DNA from: a virus
Virus record (IMG/VR): IMGVR_UViG_3300048927_000499
Span: 1-46,054 of that record
DNA: 46,054 nt
Strand: one strand, 5' to 3'
Both the position numbers and the translations under genes were made by a program. Each line of letters starts with the position of its first letter. Position 1 is the first letter of the stretch. Shown here piece after piece: positions 24,057 through 33,800 of this stretch. The notes under the pieces were generated by a model. It was not told where the DNA came from. It did not search any database and was given only the letters and a program-made list of their open reading frames with translations.

Positions 24057-24494
24057 ATGCCCATTTCTGAAGTGACCACCGGTCACGGCTCTCAGCTGCA
24101 CCTCAATCCCAGCGGCGTCCTGACCAAGGTCGCCGAGGTCGACGACATCCCCGAGCTGCCCTCTTTCACCACCACGCTGTACGAGGTCTCGAGCTTCGAC
24201 ACCGAGGAGGCGAAGGAGTTCAAGAAGCAGCCGCTGAAGGAAGGCGTCGAATACACGATCGCCGGCAACTTCGTGCTCGGTTCGACCTCGACCACCCTGC
24301 TCGATGCCGCCGAGGCAAACAACGAGCCGATCCCGTACGAGATCCACCTGCCGCAGGGCGAGGACACCTACGTCGTGAGCGGCACCGCGCTGTTCTACAA
24401 CCTCAAGTACCTGAACGTCGCGAACGAAAAGCGGAAGTTCAACATCACCATGAAGCCGACGTCGAAAGCGGCGCGTGAGAAGGAGACGCCGTAA
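24057..24494 (+). CDS. Tail tube protein
   Basis: 145 residues. Small beta-rich protein: GHGSQLHLNPSGVLTKVAEV, then LPSFTTTLYEVSSFDTEEAK and YTIAGNFVLGSTSTTLLDAA, the pattern of the lambda gpV-like tube subunits in alphaproteobacterial siphophages. It stacks into the tail tube. The next gene starts within its stop codon. Confidence 0.85.
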   Translation: MPISEVTTGHGSQLHLNPSGVLTKVAEVDDIPELPSFTTTLYEVSSFDTEEAKEFKKQPLKEGVEYTIAGNFVLGSTSTTLLDAAEANNEPIPYEIHLPQGEDTYVVSGTALFYNLKYLNVANEKRKFNITMKPTSKAAREKETP

Positions 24495-24856
24495 TGGTCG
24501 CTCCGGTAGACGCGAAAAGCGTCATCACAGTCGACGGTGAGGAATTCACTTTCCGCCTCGGCTTCCGCGCGATCGCCCTGGGCGAGCACCTGGGCGTGGA
24601 CCTGTTCTCCGAAAACGGGATCGACTTCACGATCTCGAAGATCGCGCTTTTGGTGAAGTGCCTGACGGTCGCCGATCACCCCGAGCTTACCGAGGAAGAC
24701 GGGCTGGCGATCGCCTTCCGCTATGGCATCGAGAACATGGCCCCGCTGATCCTCGACCTGCTGAACCGCTTCGGCGGTCGGGCCGACGAGCCGAGTGCCG
24801 AGGGAAAGGCAAAGCCGGCAGCGAAGCGGACGAGGAAGCCGACACCGGCCCCGTAA
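24494..24856 (+). CDS. Tail assembly chaperone, short form (gpG-like)
   Basis: 120 residues. VITVDGEEFTFRLGFRAIAL, GEHLGVDLF, then GLAIAFRYGIENMAPLILDL LNRFGG: the usual first tail-assembly chaperone, which coats the tape measure with a longer frameshift product. The tail end (residues 100-120) is Lys/Pro-rich. GGGAAAG is in the correct frame at codons 104-105 (see the fusion entry). Confidence 0.85.
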   Translation: MVAPVDAKSVITVDGEEFTFRLGFRAIALGEHLGVDLFSENGIDFTISKIALLVKCLTVADHPELTEEDGLAIAFRYGIENMAPLILDLLNRFGGRADEPSAEGKAKPAAKRTRKPTPAP

Positions 24857-25206
24857 CCACCGAGCGTTTCTTCGTCATGTGGTGCCAGTCCGGTTTCGAT
24901 CCCGACAGCTTCTGGCATCAGACGCCCCTGCACTTCCAGCTCGCCATGCGCGGTGTGCGCAAGCGCCTGACGGCCGCGGCGGAAGCGAGCCTCCGAGAGG
25001 CCTGGTGGGGCGGAGCCTTTGCGGGCCTCGCCCAGTCGAAGGGCGGCCTGAAACCGCTCGACCACTACCTGCGCAAGAACAGCGATCGCCGTATGTCGCC
25101 GGACGCGATGCTCGCCGCCTTCCAGTCCATGGAAGCCCGCGGTGCCCCGATGTCGATCCGGAAATTCACCCGCGCAGAACTGGAGGCGAGGAATCGCGAT
25201 GGCTGA
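24494..25206 (+). CDS. Tail assembly chaperone, -1 frameshift fusion (gpGT-like)
   Basis: Predicted product of -1 ribosomal slippage at 24802-24808. The second part is read in the -1 frame to 25206 and contains TTERFFVMWCQSGFDPDSFW, LAMRGVRKRLTAAAEASLRE and AWWGGAFAGLAQSKGG, a T-like domain with no good start of its own close to the stop of the short form. Total about 237 residues. The fusion presumably binds the tail tube subunit while the G part coats the tape measure, as known for lambda. Frameshift efficiency cannot be read from sequence. Confidence 0.78.
24802..24808 (+). promoter_or_regulatory. Programmed -1 frameshift site GGGAAAG
   Basis: Read in the zero frame as G-GGA-AAG, the X-XXY-YYZ heptamer, identical to the lambda G-T slip site. 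It lies 49 bp before the short-form stop. The downstream GC-rich run contains GCCGG and CCGGC, which could pair as a stimulatory stem. Confidence 0.75.
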
Positions 25207-25645
25207 CGAAGCAATCTCGCTCGACGGTTTCGCCGACCTGGACGCGGCACTGTCAGCCCTGGCCGACGAGGCGCTCGAGCGCCAGACGCTCATCAATGCC
25301 GGCATGCGCGCGCTTCAGCCCGTCCAGGCCGAAGCGCGCCGCCTAGTTCCGGTCCATGAGGGCAAGCTGCGCGATTCCCTGCTCATCGCCACCAACGGCT
25401 TGACCCGTGACGCGGCCCGGGACGAGATCATCGACAAGGGAGCGGTTCGGATCTTCTTCGGCACGGCGAACCGCAACGGCGTGCCGCGCGAGTTCGGCAC
25501 GTTCCGCTCGGTCGCCAAGCCTTTTGCCCGACCGGCATGGGATGCGAACGTCGATAGCATGCTGGATACCCTCGGGGCCGAAATTGGTCCGGGCGTGGAA
25601 GCGGCCGCCGAACGCCTCTCGAAACGGCGCGGCCGCAAGGGTTGA
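25199..25645 (+). CDS. HK97 gp10-like tail protein
   Basis: 148 residues. SLDGFADLDAALSALADEAL, AEARRLVPVHEGKLRDSLLI, FFGTANRNGVPREFGTFRSV and AKPFARPAWDAN form the HK97 gp10 family signature (head-tail or tail terminator component). Here the gene is placed after the tail chaperones rather than before the tube gene, a small order change. Overlaps the fusion frame by 8 bp. Confidence 0.85.
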   Translation: MADEAISLDGFADLDAALSALADEALERQTLINAGMRALQPVQAEARRLVPVHEGKLRDSLLIATNGLTRDAARDEIIDKGAVRIFFGTANRNGVPREFGTFRSVAKPFARPAWDANVDSMLDTLGAEIGPGVEAAAERLSKRRGRKG

Positions 25646-25831
25646 TCAGGCCTCGAGGCCCTTTTCGACCAGGCGGCGGATCGCTTCAGACTTCGTCATG
25701 CCAGCGCCAATTGCGTAAGCATCCACCTTGGCGACAAGATCCGCCGGCGCACGGAAGGTCATGTGCGGATCCTTGCCCGTTGCAGGGCGGCCCCGCTTTT
25801 TAGGTGTTACCTTTTCATTTGACGCGCTCAT
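25646..25831 (-). CDS. Ribbon-helix-helix regulator, antisense to the tail operon
   Basis: 61 residues. Basic N-terminus (SNEKVTPKKRGRPATGKD), then MTFRAPADLVAKVDAYAIGA and GMTKSEAIRRLVEKGLEA, a clear CopG/Arc-type ribbon-helix-helix fold. It is the only leftward gene inside the structural operon and abuts the gp10-like stop. Paired 13-bp repeats at its 5' end suggest autoregulation and control of the diverging small genes at 25913. It could be an antitoxin whose partner is one of those genes; that is inference. Confidence 0.8.
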   Translation of the reverse strand: MSASNEKVTPKKRGRPATGKDPHMTFRAPADLVAKVDAYAIGAGMTKSEAIRRLVEKGLEA

Positions 25832-25847
25832 AAATTTAGGTGTAACC
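25799..25847. promoter_or_regulatory. Paired repeats TTTAGGTGTTACC / TTTAGGTGTAACC
   Basis: Two near-identical 13-bp repeats at 25799-25811 and 25835-25847, 36 bp apart. Each contains a near-palindromic GGTGTWACC. One overlaps the start of the ribbon-helix-helix gene and the other lies just upstream of it, the layout expected for an autorepressor operator. Confidence 0.6.
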
Positions 25848-25912
25848 CCAAATTCGAACCGGAGCAAGGTTGCACCCTCGCCCCGGTTCTGACCATCAAC
25901 ATGGAGGACACC

Positions 25913-26290
25913 ATGTATCAGGCTGCGGCCGCTTCTAGCATTCCAAACCTTCCCGCCAACCCGTTCCGTCGTCTGTTCGACCGCCTCACCGGCGATCGCC
26001 CGCTGACGGCCGATTGCACCATGGAAATCAGCCTGGTCCAGCGCCGGCTTGTTGCCCTGCGCGGATCCGCTCCGACTTGGCACCCGCTGCACCTTCAGCG
26101 CACTGTCACCCGGACAGTCGTGGAACCGCTCCGGTCCATCCTGCCCCAGCTCCGCGGTTCCGCCGCGCGTCAGGTGGCAGCGGCGATCGCTGCACTGGTT
26201 GGCGTAGATATAAGCGATATCTCGATCGAGGACCTCGACCGCGCCGCGCTGCTCCTTGTCGGCCCTGCCGGGGAACGCCGCGGTGCATAG
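25913..26290 (+). CDS. Unknown prophage protein, 125 aa
   Basis: The ATG at 25913 follows GGAGG by 5 nt; the in-frame ATG at 25901 overlaps that site and is less likely. Starts MYQAAAASSIPNLPANPFRR. Later segments are helix-rich: TVTRTVVEPLRSILPQLRGS, then AAAIAALVGVDISDISIEDL. It lies divergently from the ribbon-helix-helix gene. No family recognised. Confidence 0.6.
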   Translation: MYQAAAASSIPNLPANPFRRLFDRLTGDRPLTADCTMEISLVQRRLVALRGSAPTWHPLHLQRTVTRTVVEPLRSILPQLRGSAARQVAAAIAALVGVDISDISIEDLDRAALLLVGPAGERRGA

Positions 26291-26486
26291 CGGCACCGCA
26301 ATCGCAGTCGGCGCCAGCGTCGCAACGGCCTTAGAGATGGCTCGCCAGCATCAGGCCGCGCTCGATCAGCTCGAGGAGCTGCTCTCCGGCGCCAATCGGC
26401 CGACCATGGACGATGCGGCGGCCGCCGTAATCATGCTTGGCGCGCAGTTCCAGCTGCTCGTCCAGGAACTCGAGAAACTGACCTGA
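26283..26486 (+). CDS. Small prophage protein, 67 aa
   Basis: GTG start overlapping the previous stop by 8 bp. Starts MHSGTAIAVGASVATALEMA and is largely helical (HQAALDQLEELLSGANRPTM). A rho-independent terminator follows. No family recognised; it forms a unit with the 125-aa gene. Confidence 0.5.
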   Translation: MHSGTAIAVGASVATALEMARQHQAALDQLEELLSGANRPTMDDAAAAVIMLGAQFQLLVQELEKLT

Positions 26487-26518
26487 CCGCCTAACCGGTC
26501 AGCCCATAGCTCCCATCA

Positions 26519-26549
26519 GGGGCGGTCCTTCGCAGGGCCGCCCCTTTTT
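26519..26549 (+). terminator. Terminator before the tape measure gene
   Basis: GGGGCGG (26519-26525) pairs with CCGCCCC (26538-26544) around an inner CC/GG pair and a small loop, followed by TTTTT. Confidence 0.75.
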
Positions 26550-26578
26550 CGTGGCCGGATGGCCGGAAGGAACACGCG

Positions 26579-29155
26579 ATGGCCGCCAAAATCGGTTCGC
26601 TTCGCGCGGACCTGACGCTTGAGACCGCGCGCTTCAGGGCGGGCGCCGCCGACGCGCAGGCCAAGATGGCGGCGCTGAAGAACAGCATCAACGTCGGGTC
26701 TCGCGAGATCCGCAAGGCCGCGAACGACATGGGCACGAGCATGGCCGGCTTCAGCCGCCAGCTCGCCGACCTGAAGGCGCGCCTCGACCCTCTCTCCGCT
26801 GCCCAGGCGCAGTACCGGCAGGAAGTGGATCTCGCGCGGAAGGCGCTGAGCCTCGGTGCGATCTCCGGCAAGCAATACGGCCAGGCCATGGTGGAGGCCG
26901 GGCAAAAGCTGACCAAGTTCCGCAATGACTTAAAGGCGCTCAGTGAGGGTGCGGGCGCCACTACGGCGCTGTCCGCCGAGATGGCCGCCCTGAAAGCCCG
27001 CCTCGACCCCGCCAGCGCCGCCCTCGCCGCCTACCGCAACGAGACCAAGCTGTTGCGCCAGGCGCAACGCGAAGGCGTAATCTCGACCGAGCAGTTCATC
27101 ACCGGGATGAAGGGGGCTACCGCCGCCTATCGCCAATCGTCCTCGGGTTTGGTCGCTGCCAACGGCGCCGCCCGCGCGGGCATGCAGCAGCTCCAATTCC
27201 AGATCAACGACGTCGCCACGATGTGGGCGATGGGCGCGAAGCCCATGCAAATCTTTGCCTCGCAGGCTGGGCAAGTTGTCCAGGCGATCTCGCTGATGAC
27301 GAACGGTGCCGGGAAGTTCGGAGCGTTCATGGCTGGACCGTGGGGATTGGCAATCACCTCGGCTGTGATCGTGTTGTCGACGCTCGTCCCGAAACTCCTT
27401 GAAACCGACAAAGCGATGAAGAGCGTCGAACTGGCCTCCAGTGGTCTGGCTGACGCACAATCTGTCCTCGGAGAAATCTTCGACCTCACGACCGGAAAGC
27501 TGAAAAGCCAGAACGAGATGCTGCGCCTGAATGCGCAGATCATGGCGATTAACCTGCGCGCACAAGCGAGCATGAATCGCTCCAAAGCGCAGGAGACGTT
27601 CGGTTTCCTAGACAGCGGGCTTGGCCTTTCCATGGGTAAGCGCGCTTTGGGTATGCTGGGTGTCCCGGTCAGCGGCGATTTCGGTCGCGCCCAATTGGTC
27701 AATGACCTTGCGAAGCAGGTGAAAGCGATCGACCCATTGAAAGAGGGGTCCGGTGATGCCTTGGGAGCGTTGGCGAGGAAGGCCGAAAAGCTCAACTTCG
27801 AGGGGCTCAGCATAACTCAGAAAGGCTTCATAGAAGCCATCACAGCGTATGCGTCAGCACCTTACCAAGATCGGACCGCTTCGAAGATCGATAGCGATGT
27901 AAAAACGCGATCCCTCGATTCCGAGTTTCGACAGGAAGGGCGCGGCCGCAAATTGCGCACTCCCACCATGGCGACGGACGCGCAGCAAGACGAGGAGCTT
28001 GCTGCCCTCAATCGCGAATATCTGCAGGCGAAGCTCGATGTCACCAGCGATGCGGAAGAGCGCGCCAAGATCGAGGACGAACTGCTCGCCGCTGATCGTA
28101 AAAAGCGCCTCCTTGAAGTCGACGCCAATAAAAAATTAACCGACGCGCAGAAGGCCGAGCGCAAGGCCGCGATCGAGCGGATATACGGGCCGGAAAGCGC
28201 CTCTGGCGAAATCGGCGTCACGCTCGCCCCGGCCCGGCTCAGGCTGGCCCGCGAGCGCGCCGATCGCGCCGTCCAGCTCGACAACGACATGCTGTCCCGT
28301 CAGGCCGAAACCCTGCAGGCCATGGCCGACATCGAGCCGAACACGCGCAAACGCGCAGAGCTCGAAGGCAAGGCGTTGGAGATCCAGCAGGAGATCCAGC
28401 GCAACCTGCTCGACCAGCAGATCGCCAACGGCGACATTGCAGATGCCGACAAGGCTCGATCGGAGCTGGCCGCGCAGCAGACCGCGCAGCGCCAGCGCCT
28501 CGCGATTCAGAACATGTCGCCGGGCCAGCAGTACGTCTACCAGCTGCGCAGCCAGGTCTCGAATATCAACGACGCGATCGAGGGCATCAAGGTCGACGGC
28601 ATCGACGCCATGATCAACGGCTTCGCAGACGCGACGGTCGGCGTCCGCAAGTTCGGCGACGTGTTCAAGAACGTGGCTCAGCAGGTGATCTCGGACCTGG
28701 TGCGGATCCAAATCCGCAAGGCAATGGTCGGCGCCCTGGGGAACATCTTTGGCGGCGGGCTTTCGCTCGGCGGCGGCGGATCCTCCAACATCTCCAGCGC
28801 CGGCGCGTCCTACGACTTCAGCGCGTTCAGCGGGATCTCGCTCGCCGGCGCGCGCGCCGATGGCGGCCCCACTGCAGCCGGCCTGCCTTACCTGGTCGGC
28901 GAGCGCGGGCCGGAGATCTTCCTGCCCAGCTCCTCCGGCCAGGTCATCCCGAACCACGAGCTATCGAACCTTGGCGGCGGCAACGGCATCGGGACGCAGA
29001 ACAACTACTACGGCCCCGGCGCCGAGCTGTTCTGGAGCCAGGTGGACCAACGCGCCGCCGGCGTCGCCGGGCCCATGTCCGTCGCGTCTGGCGTCCAGGC
29101 CCGATCGGCCGCCGGCGCCGACATGTCGCGCCAGGCCCGCCGACGCATCCCATAA
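26579..29155 (+). CDS. Tail tape measure protein
   Basis: 858 residues. Long helical protein: an N-terminal repeat region (LTLETARFRAGAADAQAKMA, LKARLDPLSAAQAQYRQEVD, and again LKARLDPASAALAAYRNETK). A hydrophobic stretch (AGPWGLAITSAVIVLSTLVP) follows near residue 260, then more coiled coil, and a glycine-rich C-terminus (GLSLGGGGSSN) with LPYLVGERGPEIFLPSSSGQ, a segment typical of tape measure C-termini. It sets tail length and helps DNA ejection; 858 residues would fit a tail near 130 nm by the usual ratio. Confidence 0.92.
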   Translation: MAAKIGSLRADLTLETARFRAGAADAQAKMAALKNSINVGSREIRKAANDMGTSMAGFSRQLADLKARLDPLSAAQAQYRQEVDLARKALSLGAISGKQYGQAMVEAGQKLTKFRNDLKALSEGAGATTALSAEMAALKARLDPASAALAAYRNETKLLRQAQREGVISTEQFITGMKGATAAYRQSSSGLVAANGAARAGMQQLQFQINDVATMWAMGAKPMQIFASQAGQVVQAISLMTNGAGKFGAFMAGPWGLAITSAVIVLSTLVPKLLETDKAMKSVELASSGLADAQSVLGEIFDLTTGKLKSQNEMLRLNAQIMAINLRAQASMNRSKAQETFGFLDSGLGLSMGKRALGMLGVPVSGDFGRAQLVNDLAKQVKAIDPLKEGSGDALGALARKAEKLNFEGLSITQKGFIEAITAYASAPYQDRTASKIDSDVKTRSLDSEFRQEGRGRKLRTPTMATDAQQDEELAALNREYLQAKLDVTSDAEERAKIEDELLAADRKKRLLEVDANKKLTDAQKAERKAAIERIYGPESASGEIGVTLAPARLRLARERADRAVQLDNDMLSRQAETLQAMADIEPNTRKRAELEGKALEIQQEIQRNLLDQQIANGDIADADKARSELAAQQTAQRQRLAIQNMSPGQQYVYQLRSQVSNINDAIEGIKVDGIDAMINGFADATVGVRKFGDVFKNVAQQVISDLVRIQIRKAMVGALGNIFGGGLSLGGGGSSNISSAGASYDFSAFSGISLAGARADGGPTAAGLPYLVGERGPEIFLPSSSGQVIPNHELSNLGGGNGIGTQNNYYGPGAELFWSQVDQRAAGVAGPMSVASGVQARSAAGADMSRQARRRIP

Positions 29156-29167
29156 GGAAAAGCACCT

Positions 29168-29770
29168 GTGGCAGCGATTGCTATGCCGGCGGAGGTCGTC
29201 CCGAACTCCGCCACCGTATTCCTGCGCGAATTCGGCGCGGTCCTGACGCCATTCCTTGGCGGCCCCGAGCAGCTGATCGACCGGTTCGGCACCCGGTTCG
29301 GCGTTCGCCTTCAGCTTCCGTCGAAGCGGACCGAGACCGAGGCGATGGTCATCCAGTCCCGCCTCCTTCAGGCGCGCAAACAGCGGCTGATCATGCCCTT
29401 CCCGCAGCCGGGCTTCGATACCGGCAATCCGGGCGCGCCCGTACTCGCGAGCGCCGTGCTTGCGGGCAGTTCCATTCCCCTCACCGGCCTCACGCCCGGT
29501 TACGTCGCCGCCGAGGGCCAATTTTTCTCCATCATCCGCGCCGGGCGCCGCTACCTGCACATGTTCCGGAGTCGCGGGACAGCGGCCGCCAATGGATCGC
29601 TGACCGCGAACATCTTCCCGATGCTTCGCGTGCAGCTCGGCGCTGGCGACGTCGTCGAAATTGCCCAGCCCGTGATCGAAGGCCTCGTCAGCCCGGGCGA
29701 CGAGCTGAACTGGCAGATTTCTGTCTCCCGCCTGACCGCTTTCAGCTTCACGATTTCCGAAGGGGCCTGA
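29168..29770 (+). CDS. Distal tail protein, unnamed family
   Basis: 200 residues, GTG start after AAGGAA. Contains FGVRLQLPSKRTETEAMVIQ, FPQPGFDTGNPGAPVLASAV and LNWQISVSRLTAFSFTISEG. The position directly after the tape measure is that of the distal tail (Dit-like) protein in this prophage type. I do not recognise a family beyond that. Confidence 0.65.
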   Translation: MAAIAMPAEVVPNSATVFLREFGAVLTPFLGGPEQLIDRFGTRFGVRLQLPSKRTETEAMVIQSRLLQARKQRLIMPFPQPGFDTGNPGAPVLASAVLAGSSIPLTGLTPGYVAAEGQFFSIIRAGRRYLHMFRSRGTAAANGSLTANIFPMLRVQLGAGDVVEIAQPVIEGLVSPGDELNWQISVSRLTAFSFTISEGA

Positions 29771-29773
29771 CCA

Positions 29774-30409
29774 GTGGATCCCACGCTACAGAGCGCGCTG
29801 GCGCAATCGTCAGTGCTGCTGTTCGGCGCCGTGCGCATCGAACTGCCGAACTACACCCTGCGCCTGCTCGACGGCGCGGGCACCGTCCTGATCGACGGGG
29901 AGGCCTATTCCGGGATCGATCCGACCTTCGGCACCCTGTCCACGATCTCCGAGCTTTCGGAGGAAATCGGCGACGAAGCGCCGGAAGTGACGATCGGCCT
30001 GATGCCGCCGGACATGAGCGCCATGGCCGTGCTGGCTGATTCCTCCATGCAGGGATCCGTCGTCAGAATCATGGTCGGCGCCGCGGATCCGATTACCGGC
30101 ATGGCTATTGGCCAGCCCGAAACCCTGTTCCTCGGCGAGATCGACGTGCCGACGCCCGGCCTCGATGCGAACGGCGCTCGCACCCTGGAATACACCGTCG
30201 TCAGCGTCTTCGAGCGCCTGTTCGAGGTCGAGGAAGGCCAGCGCGCCTCCAACGCCTGGCACCAGTCCATCTGGCCTGGTGAGCGCGGCCTCGAATTCAT
30301 GACCGGCACCGACAAGAACCTCTATTGGGGCGTCAAACCACCGAAGAGCAGCTCGACCGCGAAGTCGGGCGTCTCGGTGATCACTGGCGCCAGGCAGGTA
30401 ATCGCATGA
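29774..30409 (+). CDS. Baseplate/tail tip protein (hub-like)
   Basis: 211 residues, GTG start. Beta-rich: LFGAVRIELPNYTLRLLDGA, YSGIDPTFGTLSTISELSEE, VTIGLMPPDMSAMAVLADSS, then TLFLGEIDVPTPGLDANGAR and LEYTVVSVFERLFEVEEGQR. Resembles tail tip proteins of the DUF2163 neighbourhood in gene-transfer-agent-like phages. The stop overlaps the next ATG (ATGA). Confidence 0.65.
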   Translation: MDPTLQSALAQSSVLLFGAVRIELPNYTLRLLDGAGTVLIDGEAYSGIDPTFGTLSTISELSEEIGDEAPEVTIGLMPPDMSAMAVLADSSMQGSVVRIMVGAADPITGMAIGQPETLFLGEIDVPTPGLDANGARTLEYTVVSVFERLFEVEEGQRASNAWHQSIWPGERGLEFMTGTDKNLYWGVKPPKSSSTAKSGVSVITGARQVIA

Positions 30410-30828
30410 CCCCGCTTGAACGGCGCCACGCCGCGACCGAAGCCACCCTCGCCCGCTATCGCGGCCGCGCGTTCAAATGGGGCTCGGTCGATTGTGCCAA
30501 GGTTGCCGCGTTTCACCTGAAGAAGCTCGGCCACAAGATAGCGATCAGCAAAGCTGGAACCTACAAAACCGACTTCGGCGCGGCCCGCGCTCTAAAGCGC
30601 CTAGGCTTCTCCACGCTTCCTGAAATGGCCGACGGCATTGGGCTGGTCCCTATCACGCCTGCGCGGATGATCCTGGGCGATATCGCGTTGATCCCGTCGG
30701 AGGGCGCGATCGGCGCGCTGGGGATCTACGCCGGCAACGGCAACGTGTTCTGCTTCCATGAAGATCACGAGGGGCTTGTAACCTTCAAGCCGACCGAGAT
30801 CCTCCGCGCCTGGAGTGTGCTGGCATGA
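30406..30828 (+). CDS. NlpC/P60-like tail tip peptidase (DUF6950-like)
   Basis: 140 residues. YRGRAFKWGSVDCAKVAAFH gives the W-G-x-x-DC block with the catalytic Cys. The GALGIYAGNGNVFCFHEDHE strand matches the usual second half, although the His position is less clear. Such tail-tip enzymes open the peptidoglycan during DNA entry. The ATG is inside the upstream stop (ATGA), and its own stop overlaps the next gene. Confidence 0.72.
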   Translation: MTPLERRHAATEATLARYRGRAFKWGSVDCAKVAAFHLKKLGHKIAISKAGTYKTDFGAARALKRLGFSTLPEMADGIGLVPITPARMILGDIALIPSEGAIGALGIYAGNGNVFCFHEDHEGLVTFKPTEILRAWSVLA

Positions 30829-33800
30829 AGACGCTTCGCACGGCCGGCATGGTCGTCGCCGCCGTGGCGCTCGTTGCGACCGGGGTCGGCGCGCTCGCGG
30901 GCGCTGGCGTTCTCGGCGCGGCCGCCATGGGCTCGGCTGGCGTCGTCGCCGGCATCTCGACAGCGACGATCACCGCCGTAGGCATGTACGCGAGCATCGC
31001 TACGGGCGTAATCGGCTTGATCGGCGCAGCCGCAGCGCCGAAGGTTTCGAACCAGGGCAGTGCGACCAGCTTCACGACGAACCCGCAGAGCGGCCTTCCC
31101 TACGCGATGGGCCGAACCCGCATGTCCGGCTTGCGCTTCTTCGCCGACACCAACACGCGGCCCGGCTACACTAAGTTCAATGACCTACTCTGGTTCGGCG
31201 CACTGCTGACGATCGGCGGCCAGATCGAGGGCATCGAGAGGTTCACCGGCGACAACGAAGCCGTGACGTTCGCGGCCGATGGCAACGCGATCGGGACCTA
31301 TCACGATTACCAGGCGCAGAAGGTGCACACCGGCGGCCCAATGGCGTCTGCCCTGGCCGTCTCGCTAGGCGGCGGTACCGCGCCAGGCTGGACCTCGGCG
31401 CACAGGCTTTCCGGCATCGCCCATGCCATGTGGTGCCTTCGCTACAACAAGCAGGGCGAGATGTACGGCGCCGGTGCCCCGGAGCCAGCCTGGATCGGCA
31501 AGTGGGTCAAGGTCTACGATCCGCGCCTGGACAGCACCTATCCCGGCGGCTCGGGCAGCTGCCGTGCCCTGGACGAAACGACCTACGTCTGGTCGGAAAA
31601 TCCCGGCCTCCATGCTCTCACTTGGTCGCTCGGCCGTTGGCAGAACGGCAAGCGCACCTGCGGCATCGGCGCGCCGATCGCGAACATCCGCGTGGAAGAG
31701 TTCGTGGAATGCGCGAACGTCTGCGATGCGAACGCTTGGAAGGTCGGTGGTGTCGAATGGACCACGGATAGCAAGTGGGACACGCTGAAGCGGATCCTGC
31801 AGGCCGGCGGCGCGGTGCCTACTCAGACCGGAGCTATGATCGGCTGCCTGGTCCACATGCCGCGCGTTGCCATCGCCACGATCGAGAGCTGGCATCTGCA
31901 CGATGGCGCTTCGTTCCCGATGACGAAGAGCCGGCGGGACCGATTCAACACCGTCATTCCTCGTTACGTCGACGAGGCCAGCGAATGGTCCGTCATCTCG
32001 GGCACCGCCGTAACCGAGCCTACCTACGTCGCGGCCGATAAGGGACAGCGCACCAAGGAAATCGACTTCCCGCTGGTGCAGGTGTTCTCTGGCCAGCAGG
32101 CGAAGCAACCCGGGCAGCTCGCCGCCTACGAAATCGTCAACAGCCGTGAAGCCGGACCGTGGACGATCACGACGGGCCCGCAGTGGATCGGCCTCAAGAC
32201 CGGCGACGTCGTCAACTTGAACGTCCCTGACGAAGGCATTGTGAATCAGCCTGTGCTGATCACCAGGCGCTCGATCGACCCCGCGACTGGCAAGGTGTCG
32301 TTCACGGTCCAGACCGAGACCCCGACGAAGCATGCGTACGCGCTCGGGCAGACCACGACGCCGCCGGCACCCTTCTCCCTCGCGGCTCCCGATCTGAAGG
32401 CACCGGCGCCAGCGGCCACCGCCTGGTCGGTTTCAGGAACGACCTCCGGCGAAGGCTTTCCGGCTCTTCTGATCGCCGGCGAGAGCGAAATGCCCTCGGC
32501 CGACGCGATCGTGATCGACTATCGCCTGAACGGCGCTACAGATTGGATCAATTCCGCCGTCGTTTCGGCGGCCGAGCCTGTCCGTCACATCATCGCACCG
32601 CTCCAAAGTGAGGTCCGGTACGATGTTCGCATCGGCTACCGGGTGGGCGACATCGCCGGCGCTTTCACAATTTTCGAGAACGTCCTGACGGGCGTCGGCA
32701 AGATCACGACGATCGAGAGCCAGCTCGATGATCTCGCCCAAGCGGGGAAGGTAACGGCTCACCTCAGCGTGCCGGCTGTAAGTCTATTCGCCTACGCCAA
32801 CGGCGGCATCCTCGATTACTCGGCCGCCACCGGCAAGTTCGTCGTACTTCGCGGGACTGACGACGTCAGTTCGAGCTTCGGATTCGCGATCACCGACAAC
32901 CCGGCAAACCTCGAAGTCTCGTTGGTCGGCAACACCTACAAGGTGACGAATGGGCTCAATGCGGACAGTGCCTCGCTTACGATGCGAGCTTCGGGATCCG
33001 GGGCTTTCGCCGGGACGAACTTCGACCTGGTGTTCACCGTTTCGCGGATGATCGGCGGCTACGAGATCGTTGCAACCCTGCCGACGACGAACCTGTTTGA
33101 AGGCCGGATCGTCTACAACAGCACGGACGGCAAGCTCTACACCTATAGTAGCGGCGCCTGGAAGACGGGCGTGAACGCGGCGGACATCGCCGGGGACATC
33201 GTCGCAGACCAGTTCGCTCCGGGCATCGAACCAGTCTCGCTGGTGACGTCTGTGCCTTCGGTGAAGAGCACCAGCGTCATCTTCAACCAGACTGACGGCA
33301 AGACGTACCGCTGGAATGGAAGCGCCTACGTCGCCACCGTGGCGGCGGCCGACATCGCTGGCGGCCTGACGGCAACCCAGTTCGCCTCCGGCATCGAGCC
33401 GGTCACGCTAGTGTCTGGTGCCCTGCCGACCACGCGCATCACCAACGTGATCACTTATGGCGGTAAGCTCTACCGCTGGAACGGCTCGGCATATGTCGCC
33501 ACCACCGCCGCGGCCGATGTTACCGGAACGCTGACCAGCGCCCAGATAGTCTCCCTCGATGCCGCCAAGCTGGCTGGCCAGATCGTCGGCACCCAGATCA
33601 CGGACGGGGCGATCTCGACCGCAAAGCTGGCGGCCGGATCGGTCACCGCCGGACAGATTGCGGCCGGCTCGATCCTCGCCTCCAAGATGGCGATCACCGG
33701 CGAAAACCTCTGGCCTGATCCGCAATGCCAGGACATCGACTGGTGGAAAGGTCCTTCGCAGGGGGCGCTGACTTCAGCGTTCGGCTACGTGAATCCGGCT

